From Fibrobacter sp. (lineage in GTDB: Bacteria; Fibrobacterota; Fibrobacteria; Fibrobacterales; Fibrobacteraceae), in the NCBI GenBank assembly GCA_017965445.1, contig JAGCPZ010000048.1, positions 42,246-106,245 of the forward strand: DNA of 64,000 nt, written 5' to 3'. Position numbers and translations under genes: made by a program. Under the pieces are notes generated by a model. It was not told the origin of the DNA. It ran no database searches and saw only the letters and a list, made by a program, of their open reading frames with translations. Positions 26,890-35,209 of the stretch are shown in pieces. Numbering within the stretch: position 1 is the first letter of the stretch; every line of letters starts with the position of its first letter.

Positions 26890-27912
26890 TTGTTCGGACT
26901 TTTTTCTTGCGATATCGGTATCGATTTGGGTACCGCGAATACGCTTGTCCATGTGGCTGGACAGGGCATTGTTATTAACGAACCGACCGTGATTGCTGTT
27001 GACCGCAAGAGCAATCGAGTGACTGCCATTGGTGGCGAAGCGAAGAAAATGCTTGGCCGTACGTCTGGCGAGAGCCGTGCAATACGTCCTATGCGAGACG
27101 GCGTGATTGCGGATTTCGAACTTGTCGAGACGCTCTTGCAGACGTTTATCAAGCGTGTTTTGCGCTACCCGTTGTGGGTGGTAAAACCGCGTGTGGTGGT
27201 TGGCGTTCCGAACGGAATTACCGAAGTGGAAACGCGTGCCGTGATTGACGCCATCAAGATGGCCGGCGCCAAGGAAGTCCACCTGGTCCACGAACCGATG
27301 GCGGCCGCTATCGGTATGGGCATCCCGGTCGAAGAACCCGTCGGCAACATGATTGTCGATATTGGTGGCGGTACGTCCGATATCGCCGTGATTGCCCTCA
27401 ACAAGTCCGACTGCAACGGTTCCGTGCGCGTGGGCGGTGACGAAATGGACGAAGCCATCGTGCGTTACCTGCGTACGATGTACAACCTCTGCGTGGGCGA
27501 AAGCACAGCTGAACAAATCAAAATCCAGATTGGTTCTGCAAGCCCGCTTGAAGAAGAATTGACGATGCAGGTCAAGGGCCTTGACTTTATCGCCGGTATG
27601 CCGCGTACGATTCCTATCGGGAGTGCCGAAATCCGCGAAGCCATCAACGAACCGGTGACCGCGATTATCGAAGCCGTGAAGCAGGCCTTGAGCATTACGC
27701 TCCCGGAACTTTCTGCCGATATTTACGATAAGGGCATTATCCTCACGGGTGGTGGCTCGCAGTTGCGCGGTCTCGACGAACGTATCCGCAAGGAGACGGG
27801 ACTCTCGGTGAATGTGATTGACGATCCGATGACTTGTGTTTGCAAGGGCGCTGCCCGCATTCTTGAAGACTTGGACAAGTACCGTCCGGTCTTGATTGCA
27901 TCTTCGACGTAA
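26890..27912 (+). CDS. mreB: Rod-shape actin homolog MreB
   Basis: 340 residues, TTG start with AGAGG upstream. Actin-fold motifs: phosphate-1 GIDLGTANTLVHVAG, phosphate-2 VDIGGGTSDIAVIAL, adenosine ILTGGGSQLRGLDERI. FGLFSCDIGIDLG at the N-terminus includes the membrane-associating start typical of MreB. It polymerises at the inner membrane and guides wall synthesis with MreC, MreD, PBP2 and RodA, all encoded downstream in order. Normal length, no odd features. Confidence 0.97.
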   Translation: MFGLFSCDIGIDLGTANTLVHVAGQGIVINEPTVIAVDRKSNRVTAIGGEAKKMLGRTSGESRAIRPMRDGVIADFELVETLLQTFIKRVLRYPLWVVKPRVVVGVPNGITEVETRAVIDAIKMAGAKEVHLVHEPMAAAIGMGIPVEEPVGNMIVDIGGGTSDIAVIALNKSDCNGSVRVGGDEMDEAIVRYLRTMYNLCVGESTAEQIKIQIGSASPLEEELTMQVKGLDFIAGMPRTIPIGSAEIREAINEPVTAIIEAVKQALSITLPELSADIYDKGIILTGGGSQLRGLDERIRKETGLSVNVIDDPMTCVCKGAARILEDLDKYRPVLIASST

Positions 27913-27931
27913 TTTTTGAAAATTCACTTCG

Positions 27932-28759
27932 ATGCTTAGAGCTTTTCGCTTTATTGTCGATTTGTTTACCCAAAGGCATGGCGTTGTCGCTTTTGCCTTT
28001 TTTCTCGTTTTAGGGATTCTTATGCACGAGGCCTCCACGGAGGTGCGCGAGAGCGTTGTCGATAAGGCGCTTTCGACGGTCTTTTATCCGGTGCAGTTGT
28101 TGATGTCGTCTGTAAACGATTTCAAGTCGGTGCAGGCGGAGAACGAGCATTTGAAAGCGGAAAACGCGAGGCTGCGCCAGGAGACCTATCACGCAAGCGA
28201 GGGGCTGCAGGAACTGGCGAGGCTCCACACGCTTGTGCGCTTTGACGACAAGTGGGACTTCCCGATTGTGACGTCTCGCGTGGTGGGGCATAACCCCGGG
28301 CGTTTTCTGACGACGCTTGTCATCAACCGTGGAACGCATCATGGCGTCAAGGAAAACATGCCGGTGATGTCGATGAACGGCCTTGTCGGGAAGATTTCGA
28401 AGGCGATGCTTACCCATTCCCGCGTACAGCTTCTAGTTGACCCGAACTTGAAGCTCTCCGTGCTTGAACGGCGTACTCGCGTGGTGGGCTTTTTGGAGTC
28501 CGTAGATGGTCACTTGCTCTCGGCGATGATTCCGTCCCATGCGGGCGTTGTCGAGGGCGATACGCTGATAACCTCGGGGCTTGGCGGCATTTTCCCGAAG
28601 GGAATCCCGGTAGGGACGGTGCATAAGGTTCGCAAGGCGGATTTGGACGTGATGAGCCTTATGGACGTGCTGCCTTTCCAGGAATTTTCCACCTTGGAAG
28701 AAGTATTCGTGATGCAAAAGGAACCGGATTGGATTATCCAGGAGCTGCTTAATGAGTAA
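27932..28759 (+). CDS. mreC: Rod-shape-determining protein MreC
   Basis: 275 residues. One membrane helix (about 18-35), a coiled coil at about 60-95 (VQAENEHLKAENARLRQETY), then the two beta-barrel domains of periplasmic MreC (VINRGTHHGVKENMPVMSMN, GDTLITSGLGGIFPKGIPVG). It bridges MreB to PBP2. The stop codon overlaps the mreD start by 8 bases, indicating coupled translation. Confidence 0.95.
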   Translation: MLRAFRFIVDLFTQRHGVVAFAFFLVLGILMHEASTEVRESVVDKALSTVFYPVQLLMSSVNDFKSVQAENEHLKAENARLRQETYHASEGLQELARLHTLVRFDDKWDFPIVTSRVVGHNPGRFLTTLVINRGTHHGVKENMPVMSMNGLVGKISKAMLTHSRVQLLVDPNLKLSVLERRTRVVGFLESVDGHLLSAMIPSHAGVVEGDTLITSGLGGIFPKGIPVGTVHKVRKADLDVMSLMDVLPFQEFSTLEEVFVMQKEPDWIIQELLNE

Positions 28760-29237
28760 TGGTGGGTGGCTCAAGACTCTTTTGCTGTTTGTTCTGGTGT
28801 TCGCTATACAATCGACTGCGGGCCAGTGGCTTCAGATATTGGGCGTAGGGCCCGATTTCGTTATTATCTTCGTGGTATCCGTGGCTTTGCGCTTTGGGGC
28901 CGCTACGGGCTGTTTATGGGGCTTTCTGGCGGGGTTTACGCAAGATGTCTATGCTCCGGTGGAGTGGCTTGGTGCCAATTCAATCGCGATGACCATCGTG
29001 GGGTTTGCCGTAGGGCAGCTCGAAGAGCATTTTCTCACTTTATACGTTCCTGCCAAAATCGGGGTTCTCGCGCTTGCGTTCTTTGTGAACGACTTGTTCT
29101 ATTTCCTCATTACGGGGCTTGAAAAGGATGTCGTGACGAATTTGTTCTTTACGAAAACAGTTCCGGAATGCCTTTATACCTTGGTTATCGGAGGTATTTT
29201 ATTCTACCTCTTCTCGGGGAAAAAGTCGAATGTATAA
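28752..29237 (+). CDS. mreD: Rod-shape-determining protein MreD
   Basis: 161 residues with four to five predicted membrane helices (LLLFVLVFAIQSTAGQWLQI, FVIIFVVSVALRFGAATGCL, and others). The GFLAGFTQDVYAP segment is typical of MreD. Its position between mreC and PBP2, overlapping both, supports the call even though MreD sequences diverge quickly. An integral inner-membrane component of the elongasome. Confidence 0.9.
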   Translation: MSNGGWLKTLLLFVLVFAIQSTAGQWLQILGVGPDFVIIFVVSVALRFGAATGCLWGFLAGFTQDVYAPVEWLGANSIAMTIVGFAVGQLEEHFLTLYVPAKIGVLALAFFVNDLFYFLITGLEKDVVTNLFFTKTVPECLYTLVIGGILFYLFSGKKSNV

Positions 29238-31077
29238 CGATACGTCGGAAAATGAGGCTCGTATCCGCAGGAACTGGAATGTCCTGATTTTTCTGACTGG
29301 GGCGTTCATTCTTTTTTTGGTGATTTTGTTCCAACTGTTTTCGCTGCAGTACATCCATTACGAAGAGAACTTCCAGCGCTCCGAGAATAACCGCTTGCGT
29401 CGAATAGAGCTGATTGCGGATCGCGGCTACATTTACGACCGGAACGGAAATGTGCTGGTGCGGAACCGCCCTTCGTACCAGATAGCCCTCCAGGCGCTCG
29501 AAATGCCCAAGAAAAAGGCCGATAGGGATTCTGTCTTTAGAAGGCTCCTCGATATCCGGGATTCGACGGGGACGCGCCTTTTTGATTCGCTTTCGCTGGA
29601 TACGGCGTTCCAGAGGATTCGCTGGGTGAAGACGCGTCCGGTTCGCATTTTGGAAGATGCGACGATGGAACAGGTGGCGGTGATTGAAGAACATTCGACG
29701 GAACTGCCGGGCGTCTCCGTGATTATCGAATCCCGCCGAGAATACCCGTATGGGACGCTAGCTTCGCACGTGCTGGGCTATACGAGTGAAATTTCGGAAG
29801 AACAGCTGAAACTCCCGGAGTACGCCACGTATTCGCAGGGGGACCGCATCGGGCAAAAGGGACTGGAACAGGAATACGACAAGGAATTTCGCGGGACGAA
29901 CGGACTCAAGCTCGTCGAAGTTAATGCTTCGGGGCGCGAAGTGCGTACGCTTTCGGATGTCGGAGCGTTGATAGAGCCCAAGCCCGGGCTTCATATGGTT
30001 TCGACGATTGATTTGAAATTGCAGAAGGTGGCCGAAGCGGCGATTCCCGATACGGCAAGGGGCGCCTTGGTTGCGATTGATCCCCGCAATGGTGAAATTT
30101 TGGCGATGGTATCTTCGCCACGTCTGGACCCGAACATCTTTTCGCTGAAACGCCGCGAACGCAACAAGGGCTGGGCGCATGTGGCTCTTGATACGTTGCG
30201 TCCGCTCAACAACCGGGCGATTGCGGGCATTTACCCGCCGGCTTCCGTATTCAAGCTGGTGACGGCTGGTGCGGGCCTTGAAAACGGCATTATCTCGGAA
30301 ACGAAGTATTACCCGAGATCCTGTATTGGTGGCTACCAGTACGGGGCCCGATTCCAGAAATGCTGGGGCGTGCATGGAAACTTGAATGTCGTCCATGCGT
30401 TGCGACTTTCGTGCGACGTGTATTTTTATCAGGCGGGCCTAGAAATAGACATGGCCCGTATAAACGAATTTGCGCGCCGTTTTGGCTACGGCGAAAAGCT
30501 GCTCGGCGTGGATATTCCCGGGGAGCGTGCCGGTTGGCTCCCGGATTCGGCGTCGTTCAACCAGCGGAACAAGCGGTTGGGCTGGCGTTGGGCGCGCGGG
30601 CTTATCCTGAACCTTGCGATTGGTCAGGGACAGATGGTCACGCCATTGCAGCAGGCTGTCTTTGTAGGCTCGCTTGCGACGAATAAGGGCGTCTATCGCC
30701 CGCATTTTATGAAGGAACTGCGTGATGCCCAGGGCAACGTGGTGCGCCGATTTGAACCCGAGATTATCCGTTCGGGGACGATGAAACCCGAGACACACCG
30801 CGTACTGATGAACGCGATGGATTCCGTGGTGAACCATCCAGGCGGAACCGGAAAGAGAGGTGCCGTTCCCGGAATTCGCGTGGGCGGAAAGACCGGCTCG
30901 GGTGAATGGAAAAAGGGACAAAAGACACATGCCTGGTTTGCGTCGGTGGCGCCTCTCGATGACCCGCAAATTGCTGTTGCCGTGGTTTTGGAAGCGGCTG
31001 GCGGCGGCGGATCTATGGCGGCCCCTATTGCCCGCAAGGTCATGATGGCCTTCTTTGGGAAGGAGGAAGATAAATGA
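29230..31077 (+). CDS. mrdA: Penicillin-binding protein 2 (elongasome transpeptidase)
   Basis: 615 residues. N-terminal membrane helix (about 15-38), a dimerisation/pedestal region with RGYIYDRNGNVLVRNRPSY and YPYGTLASHVLGYTSEI, and the transpeptidase domain from about 270. The active-site triad is complete: SxxK as SVFK (about 340), SxN-type SCD (about 397) and KTG as GGKTGSG (about 556). It cross-links new peptidoglycan in the lateral wall with RodA as polymerase, encoded next and overlapping by 4 bases. Confidence 0.96.
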   Translation: MYNDTSENEARIRRNWNVLIFLTGAFILFLVILFQLFSLQYIHYEENFQRSENNRLRRIELIADRGYIYDRNGNVLVRNRPSYQIALQALEMPKKKADRDSVFRRLLDIRDSTGTRLFDSLSLDTAFQRIRWVKTRPVRILEDATMEQVAVIEEHSTELPGVSVIIESRREYPYGTLASHVLGYTSEISEEQLKLPEYATYSQGDRIGQKGLEQEYDKEFRGTNGLKLVEVNASGREVRTLSDVGALIEPKPGLHMVSTIDLKLQKVAEAAIPDTARGALVAIDPRNGEILAMVSSPRLDPNIFSLKRRERNKGWAHVALDTLRPLNNRAIAGIYPPASVFKLVTAGAGLENGIISETKYYPRSCIGGYQYGARFQKCWGVHGNLNVVHALRLSCDVYFYQAGLEIDMARINEFARRFGYGEKLLGVDIPGERAGWLPDSASFNQRNKRLGWRWARGLILNLAIGQGQMVTPLQQAVFVGSLATNKGVYRPHFMKELRDAQGNVVRRFEPEIIRSGTMKPETHRVLMNAMDSVVNHPGGTGKRGAVPGIRVGGKTGSGEWKKGQKTHAWFASVAPLDDPQIAVAVVLEAAGGGGSMAAPIARKVMMAFFGKEEDK

Positions 31078-32321
31078 GTTCCGGGCGTTTTTTGGACAAG
31101 TCGCTAAAGTTTGACTGGTTCTTTATCGGGGTGACGATTGCTCTCATGACCTGTGGCGTTTCGCTTGTCTATTCGGCGACGGTTAACGAGGAAATCGTTG
31201 TTTACGATTCACTCTGGTTCAGGCAAATCATATACTTCGTGAGCGGAATCGCTATCGCGGTGGGACTTATTTTTGTAAAGATTGATTGGCTCAAGCGGGC
31301 GGCAGTCCCGTCTTACGTGATAGCGCTTGTCATGCTGGTGTTTGTGCTATTTTTCGCGGGGGATGTCAAGGGGGCTGGCCGGTGGATTGACTTGAAAATC
31401 ATCAAGCTCCAGCCTTCGGAATTTGCCAAAATAGCTTATCTGATCATCATCTCGTATTGGCTTTCAAAACACCCTGTTAGTCTGTTTAAGCTCAAGAGCT
31501 TTGCCGTTCCTCTAGGGCTTTTTATTGTGCCTTTTGCGCTTGTGCTCAAGCAGCCGGATTTGAGTACGGCTCTCGTGTTTACGGCGATTACTCTAGTCGG
31601 GTTCTTTTTCGCAGGACTCACATTTACGGACATGTTCCTGATTCTGAGTCCCGTACTTTCGGTATTGTTTTCGCATTCGCAGTCCATGGTGTTCCAGGTC
31701 TTATGGGGCGTGCTCATCTGTCTAGTCGTCCTGTCGGTTATCCGCAGGCATTTGTCCAAAAAACTTTCAGGTGTGATTATCGCGACGAACATCTTGGCGG
31801 GGTATGCAAGTACGATGGTCTGGAACATGCTGGCGCCGCACCAGCAAAAACGCGTGAACACGTTCCTCGATCCGATGAGTGACCCGCTGGGCGATGGCTA
31901 CCAGGTGCTTCAGTCGCTGACGGCTATCGGAAGCGGCGGCGTTGGCGGCAAGGGTTTCGGCAATGGCTCGCAGACAAACCTTTCGTTCTTGCCCGAAGAA
32001 CATACGGACTTTATCTTTAGCGTGCTTGGTGAACAATTCGGCTTTGTCGGGTGTGCGGCGGTTCTTGGCCTGTTTGCGCTTTTTCTGTGGCGCGCGTCTT
32101 CGATTTGCAAGACGAACGACGATCCGTTCGTGACGCTTTTGACAATGGGTGCATGTACGATTTTCCTGTTCCATATCACGGTGAATATCGCGATGACCAT
32201 CGGGCTTATGCCGGTGACTGGACTCCCGCTGCCGTTCCTCTCGTATGGCGGTTCCTTTGCGCTTGTCTGCATGTTCCTCGTGGGGCTTCTGATGTGCTTA
32301 CGTTATCAGGGAAGCAAGTAA
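31074..32321 (+). CDS. rodA: SEDS peptidoglycan polymerase RodA
   Basis: 415 residues, about ten membrane helices. Family landmarks: IIKLQPSEFAKIAYLI, GDGYQVLQSLTAIGSGGVGG, LPEEHTDFIFSVLGEQFG, and VTGLPLPFLSYGGSF near the end. It polymerises lipid II glycan strands with PBP2. It is the last gene of the mreBCD-mrdA-rodA operon; no clean terminator follows, though a long hairpin sits before comF 145 bp downstream. Confidence 0.96.
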   Translation: MSSGRFLDKSLKFDWFFIGVTIALMTCGVSLVYSATVNEEIVVYDSLWFRQIIYFVSGIAIAVGLIFVKIDWLKRAAVPSYVIALVMLVFVLFFAGDVKGAGRWIDLKIIKLQPSEFAKIAYLIIISYWLSKHPVSLFKLKSFAVPLGLFIVPFALVLKQPDLSTALVFTAITLVGFFFAGLTFTDMFLILSPVLSVLFSHSQSMVFQVLWGVLICLVVLSVIRRHLSKKLSGVIIATNILAGYASTMVWNMLAPHQQKRVNTFLDPMSDPLGDGYQVLQSLTAIGSGGVGGKGFGNGSQTNLSFLPEEHTDFIFSVLGEQFGFVGCAAVLGLFALFLWRASSICKTNDDPFVTLLTMGACTIFLFHITVNIAMTIGLMPVTGLPLPFLSYGGSFALVCMFLVGLLMCLRYQGSK

Positions 32322-32465
32322 GCAGAGGGTAGTTAGGGGGTGTGGAGTGTGGGATGAGAGGTTAGATGACGGTTAGCTGTCACCCCGGTTTTGAACAAGT
32401 TCAAAATCCTTCGGCTCAGTAATAGTTTTCAAAAAATTTACAGTCCAAGTGCCTGAAAAAAGCGT

Positions 32466-32504
32466 GTTATAAAGAAGGGGCGTGTTTTGCGTCTCCGTTA
32501 TAAC
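32466..32504 (+). promoter_or_regulatory. Long hairpin in the comF leader
   Basis: GTTATAA (32466-32472) and TTATAAC (32498-32504) pair perfectly around a GC-rich inner stem (GGGGCG/CGTCTCC) closed by a TTTT-containing loop. The AGGAGG of comF begins at the next base. The stem is not followed by T residues, so it is not a standard terminator. It could hide or present the ribosome binding site or be a protein operator. Confidence 0.5.
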
Positions 32505-32515
32505 AGGAGGCTTGA

Positions 32516-33259
32516 ATGGACGTTTTGCGGACCGTTGCAAATTTTGTTTTTGGGATGGAGTGCTTGGGGTGCGGGACTTCGTCGGAGCGGTTGGACCCGT
32601 GGCTTTGCCCAGCTTGTGCTGCCGAGCTGAGACGTGAAGCCTGCGCTCCGAAATTCCCGAATGAAGATGCGTTTTGTCTTTTCCCGATGCGGCCCTTGAC
32701 TAGGCGCCTTGTTCATGCGCTCAAGTACCGGAATATTCCAGGGCTGGCGTCGTACATGGTGCGCCGTTCTTCGGTTGTTAAAAATGGGCTTGTGGGGCAG
32801 GAACTCACGATGCTTGCGCAGCCGCTCTATTTTGTGCCGGTCCCGCTCCATCATGCGAGGTATCGCGAACGGGGGTACAATCAGGCGGAGCTTTTGGCGG
32901 CGGCGCTTGCGACTGCAACTGGCGGTAAGGTTTGCCGGTGGCTCAAGCGCAAGTCGTTCATTGTTTCGCAGACGAAACTTTCGAAGGAAGAGCGCGAACT
33001 GAATGTGGCGGGGGCGTTTGAGGCCGTGCGGTTGCGGAAGTGCCCGGGACGGGGGAGTGTAGTCGTGGTCGATGACGTGTTTACGACGGGGGCGACGACT
33101 TCGGCGTGTCTGGCTGCGTTTGGAGACGATTTTGCGCTCCCGCTCAAGGTCTGTACGTTGCTTTACGACGAACCTTCGACGGCGGTAGCGGACTTTGCTG
33201 CGGACATCCGTGCGGACTGGGATGTGTTTAGACGAAAGAACGCACCTTCGGTGCTATGA
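32516..33259 (+). CDS. comF: ComF-family phosphoribosyltransferase-like protein
   Basis: 247 residues, AGGAGG five bases before the ATG. An N-terminal zinc finger (CLGCGTSSERLDPWLCPACA) is followed by LKYRNIPGLA, the YFVPVPLHHARYRERGYNQAELLA segment and the PRPP-binding loop VVVVDDVFTTGATTSACL. ComF proteins help single-stranded DNA uptake during natural transformation and may also have repair roles. Length is normal. Other competence genes are not nearby. A structured hairpin in the leader may regulate it. Confidence 0.9.
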   Translation: MDVLRTVANFVFGMECLGCGTSSERLDPWLCPACAAELRREACAPKFPNEDAFCLFPMRPLTRRLVHALKYRNIPGLASYMVRRSSVVKNGLVGQELTMLAQPLYFVPVPLHHARYRERGYNQAELLAAALATATGGKVCRWLKRKSFIVSQTKLSKEERELNVAGAFEAVRLRKCPGRGSVVVVDDVFTTGATTSACLAAFGDDFALPLKVCTLLYDEPSTAVADFAADIRADWDVFRRKNAPSVL

Positions 33260-33433
33260 GGTATGAGGTCGCGGCGTTGCCGCTTTGAGCACGCTACGCT
33301 TTGAGCATCGTCCTGGAGCGCTGTAGATTCGCAAAGCCGTTCTAAGCCTTTAGCCCCGGATTTATTCCGAGGGATAGGATCCAGTGACGTTGGCAATACG
33401 ATGAATCATAATGGACTCTGCCCCTCGTCCGTG
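33260..33433. repeat. Intergenic gap with repeat unit
   Basis: GAGGTATGAGGTCGCGGCGT (from about 33259) is the inverted copy of the unit before mqnD. The remainder has no coding signal. Confidence 0.4.
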
Positions 33434-33463
33434 CAAAAAAAGCTCCCCGAAGGGAGCCTTTTA
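33434..33463 (-). terminator. Terminator of tRNA-Ser
   Basis: Minus strand: AAAGGCTCCC, loop TTCG, GGGAGCTTTTTTT. It starts at the tRNA 3' end. Confidence 0.85.
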
Positions 33464-33544
33464 CGGAGGAAGAGGGACTCGAACCCCCAAGCCTTACGGC
33501 GGCGGTTTTCAAGACCGCTGACTTACCAATTAGCCTATTCCTCC
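33464..33544 (-). tRNA. tRNA-Ser (TGA anticodon)
   Basis: 81 bases. Acceptor GGAGGAA pairs with TTCCTCC, discriminator G as expected for serine. The anticodon loop is CTTGAAA with anticodon TGA. A short variable arm (GCC/GGC stem) and the T loop TTCGAGT are present. CCA is not encoded. Confidence 0.92.
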
Positions 33545-33558
33545 AATGGGTGCGCCAA

Positions 33559-33588
33559 AGAATAGAAAAATTTGTGAGTTATCGTCAA
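33559..33588 (-). promoter_or_regulatory. Promoter for tRNA-Ser
   Basis: Minus strand -35 TTGACG (33588-33583), 18-bp spacer, -10 TATTCT (33564-33559), 15 bp before the tRNA. Confidence 0.55.
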
Positions 33589-33632
33589 TAATACGTTGCA
33601 TTTTAATCAAGATTAACTATTTTTTACACACG

Positions 33633-34829
33633 ATGAGGATTCAAGACGAATATACCGATCTCGGGGACAGCAAGGTCGCTGCCCTCCTGTTTGAGTATAT
33701 GCCCAAAATTGCCGCAGAGCATAGGACGGACAGTCTCTTGGTGCTCATGGCGGATTTGGGACGCCAGATTGTCCAGGCGGACCGCTGCTCTCTTTGGCTG
33801 ATTGATGAGGAGCGGAACGAACTGTGGACCAAGGTCGCCCATGGCGTAGATGAATTGCGCATTCCGCTTTCGGCTGGCTTTGTCGGGTATTCCTTGAAAA
33901 CGGGCGAACCTCTCTTGATTGACGACGCTTACCGCGATTCCAGGTTCGACCGTCGTAGCGATTTGAAAAACCACTACCATACGACATCGGTGATGACGAT
34001 GCCCTTGGAAAGTGACGGGCGCGTCATGGGCGTGTTCCAGGCCATCAACAAAGTTGGCGAAAACGTTTTCTTTTCCAAGAAAGATTTGGAACGCCTGAAA
34101 CTGATTTCGGTTTATTCGGCAAAAACGATAGAATCGGCTTTGCGTGCGGAAACCTTGGAGCGCTATGCGAGGGAACTGGAGCACAAGGCCGAAGAATTGA
34201 AGTCCGCGCACATGGAACTCATCCGCATTTTGGGTGAAGTGTCTGAATTCCGCAGCCAAGAAGTCGGGGACCATATTCATCGCGTTGCTGAAATTTCGTT
34301 GAAATTGGCCCGCTATTTCGGCCTTTCCGAAGAACAGCAGGAACTGATTTATTACGCCTCTCTCTTGCACGATCTTGGGAAGGTCGGTATTTCGGACATG
34401 GTGCTGAAAAAGGCTGGGCGCCTCACTCCAGAAGAATTCAGCCAAATGAAGTGCCATTCCGCTATTGGCCGGACCTTGCTCCGCGATTCTAAGACAGATT
34501 TGCTTTGCATGGCTGCCGATATTGCTGGCGCCCACCATGAACGCTGGGACGGGACTGGCTATCCGGATGGGGTCAAGGGCGAACAGATTCCACGGGCGGC
34601 GCGCATTTGCTCTGTGGCGGACGTCCTGGATGCTCTTTCGAGCCCTCGCTGCTACAAGCCTGCCTGGTCCGAAGAACGCGTGAAAGAAGAAATGCTGAGG
34701 TCCAGGGGAACATATTTCCAGCCGGAGCTGATAGATATCTTGATGGACCACTGGGACGAGTTCTATTCTTGCTACAAGCCCGATGGCGAATTCGTCAAGA
34801 AAGGGCTTTTGCCTCCTGTGAAAGCGTAA
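33633..34829 (+). CDS. GAF and HD-GYP domain protein (cyclic-di-GMP phosphodiesterase candidate)
   Basis: 398 residues from the ATG at 33633; the frame is open upstream but overlaps the tRNA-Ser promoter. GAF domain at about 25-170 (RCSLWLIDEERNELWTKVAH), coiled linker at about 170-205, then an HD-GYP domain from about 205. The metal motif HDLGKVG (about 246) and HHERWDGTGYPDGVKGEQIP with the GYP triad are intact. Such proteins hydrolyse cyclic-di-GMP (or cGAMP) under control of the GAF sensor. No membrane segment, so it senses an internal signal. Monocistronic with a good terminator. Confidence 0.9.
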   Translation: MRIQDEYTDLGDSKVAALLFEYMPKIAAEHRTDSLLVLMADLGRQIVQADRCSLWLIDEERNELWTKVAHGVDELRIPLSAGFVGYSLKTGEPLLIDDAYRDSRFDRRSDLKNHYHTTSVMTMPLESDGRVMGVFQAINKVGENVFFSKKDLERLKLISVYSAKTIESALRAETLERYARELEHKAEELKSAHMELIRILGEVSEFRSQEVGDHIHRVAEISLKLARYFGLSEEQQELIYYASLLHDLGKVGISDMVLKKAGRLTPEEFSQMKCHSAIGRTLLRDSKTDLLCMAADIAGAHHERWDGTGYPDGVKGEQIPRAARICSVADVLDALSSPRCYKPAWSEERVKEEMLRSRGTYFQPELIDILMDHWDEFYSCYKPDGEFVKKGLLPPVKA

Positions 34830-34844
34830 TCGGTAGAACTTAGG

Positions 34845-34880
34845 AATTCTGATGTGAGCCATGTCACGTCAGAATTTTTT
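34845..34880 (+). terminator. Terminator after the HD-GYP gene
   Basis: AATTCTGATGTGA pairs with TCACGTCAGAATT (one G-T pair), followed by TTTTTT. Confidence 0.85.
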
Positions 34881-34932
34881 TATTTACGTTGGCCTTTTTG
34901 GGGGCGAAATGGCAAAAATTACCGAAAATAAA

Positions 34933-34962
34933 GAAAAAACCTCGATTTTCATCGAGGTTTTC
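34933..34962 (-). terminator. Terminator of tRNA-Phe
   Basis: Minus strand AACCTCGAT, loop GAAA, ATCGAGGTTTTTTC. Confidence 0.85.
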
Positions 34963-34965
34963 TCG

Positions 34966-35038
34966 TGGTTCCGATTGGAATTGAACCAACGACACGCGGA
35001 TTTTCAGTCCACTTCTCTACCAACTGAGCTACAGAACC
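34966..35038 (-). tRNA. tRNA-Phe (GAA anticodon)
   Basis: 73 bases. Acceptor GGTTCTG/CGGAACC with discriminator A, D loop AGTTGGTAGA, anticodon loop CTGAAAA (anticodon GAA), T loop TTCAATT. CCA is not encoded in the gene. Confidence 0.95.
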
Positions 35039-35052
35039 ATTTTGGTAGCCCA

Positions 35053-35081
35053 ATTATAGATTAATTTTTGATCATTGTCAA
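35053..35081 (-). promoter_or_regulatory. Perfect-consensus promoter for tRNA-Phe
   Basis: Minus strand TTGACA (35081-35076), 17-bp spacer, TATAAT (35058-35053), with CCC before the -35 box. Fourteen bases separate the -10 box from the tRNA. Confidence 0.9.
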
Positions 35082-35156
35082 GGGTAAATAGAATATTACT
35101 GTTATTTTTAAAAAAAACTACTAAATTTAGTGTTGTTGGATGGAACAATGAGGTGT

Positions 35157-35178
35157 CTCATAGTTTTATAGCTATGAG
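35157..35178 (+). promoter_or_regulatory. Hairpin in leader of the CotH-type gene
   Basis: CTCATAG, loop TTTTATAG, CTATGAG, about 30 bases before the start codon. Perfect 7-bp stem; role unknown. Confidence 0.35.
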
Positions 35179-35209
35179 GGAATGTGTATTTTTTATTTAG
35201 GTGGTCGTT

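Noticed and set aside
34861..35064. Plus-strand frame covering the tRNA-Phe locus
   Set aside because: It runs through two terminators and a tRNA; the frame is incidental.
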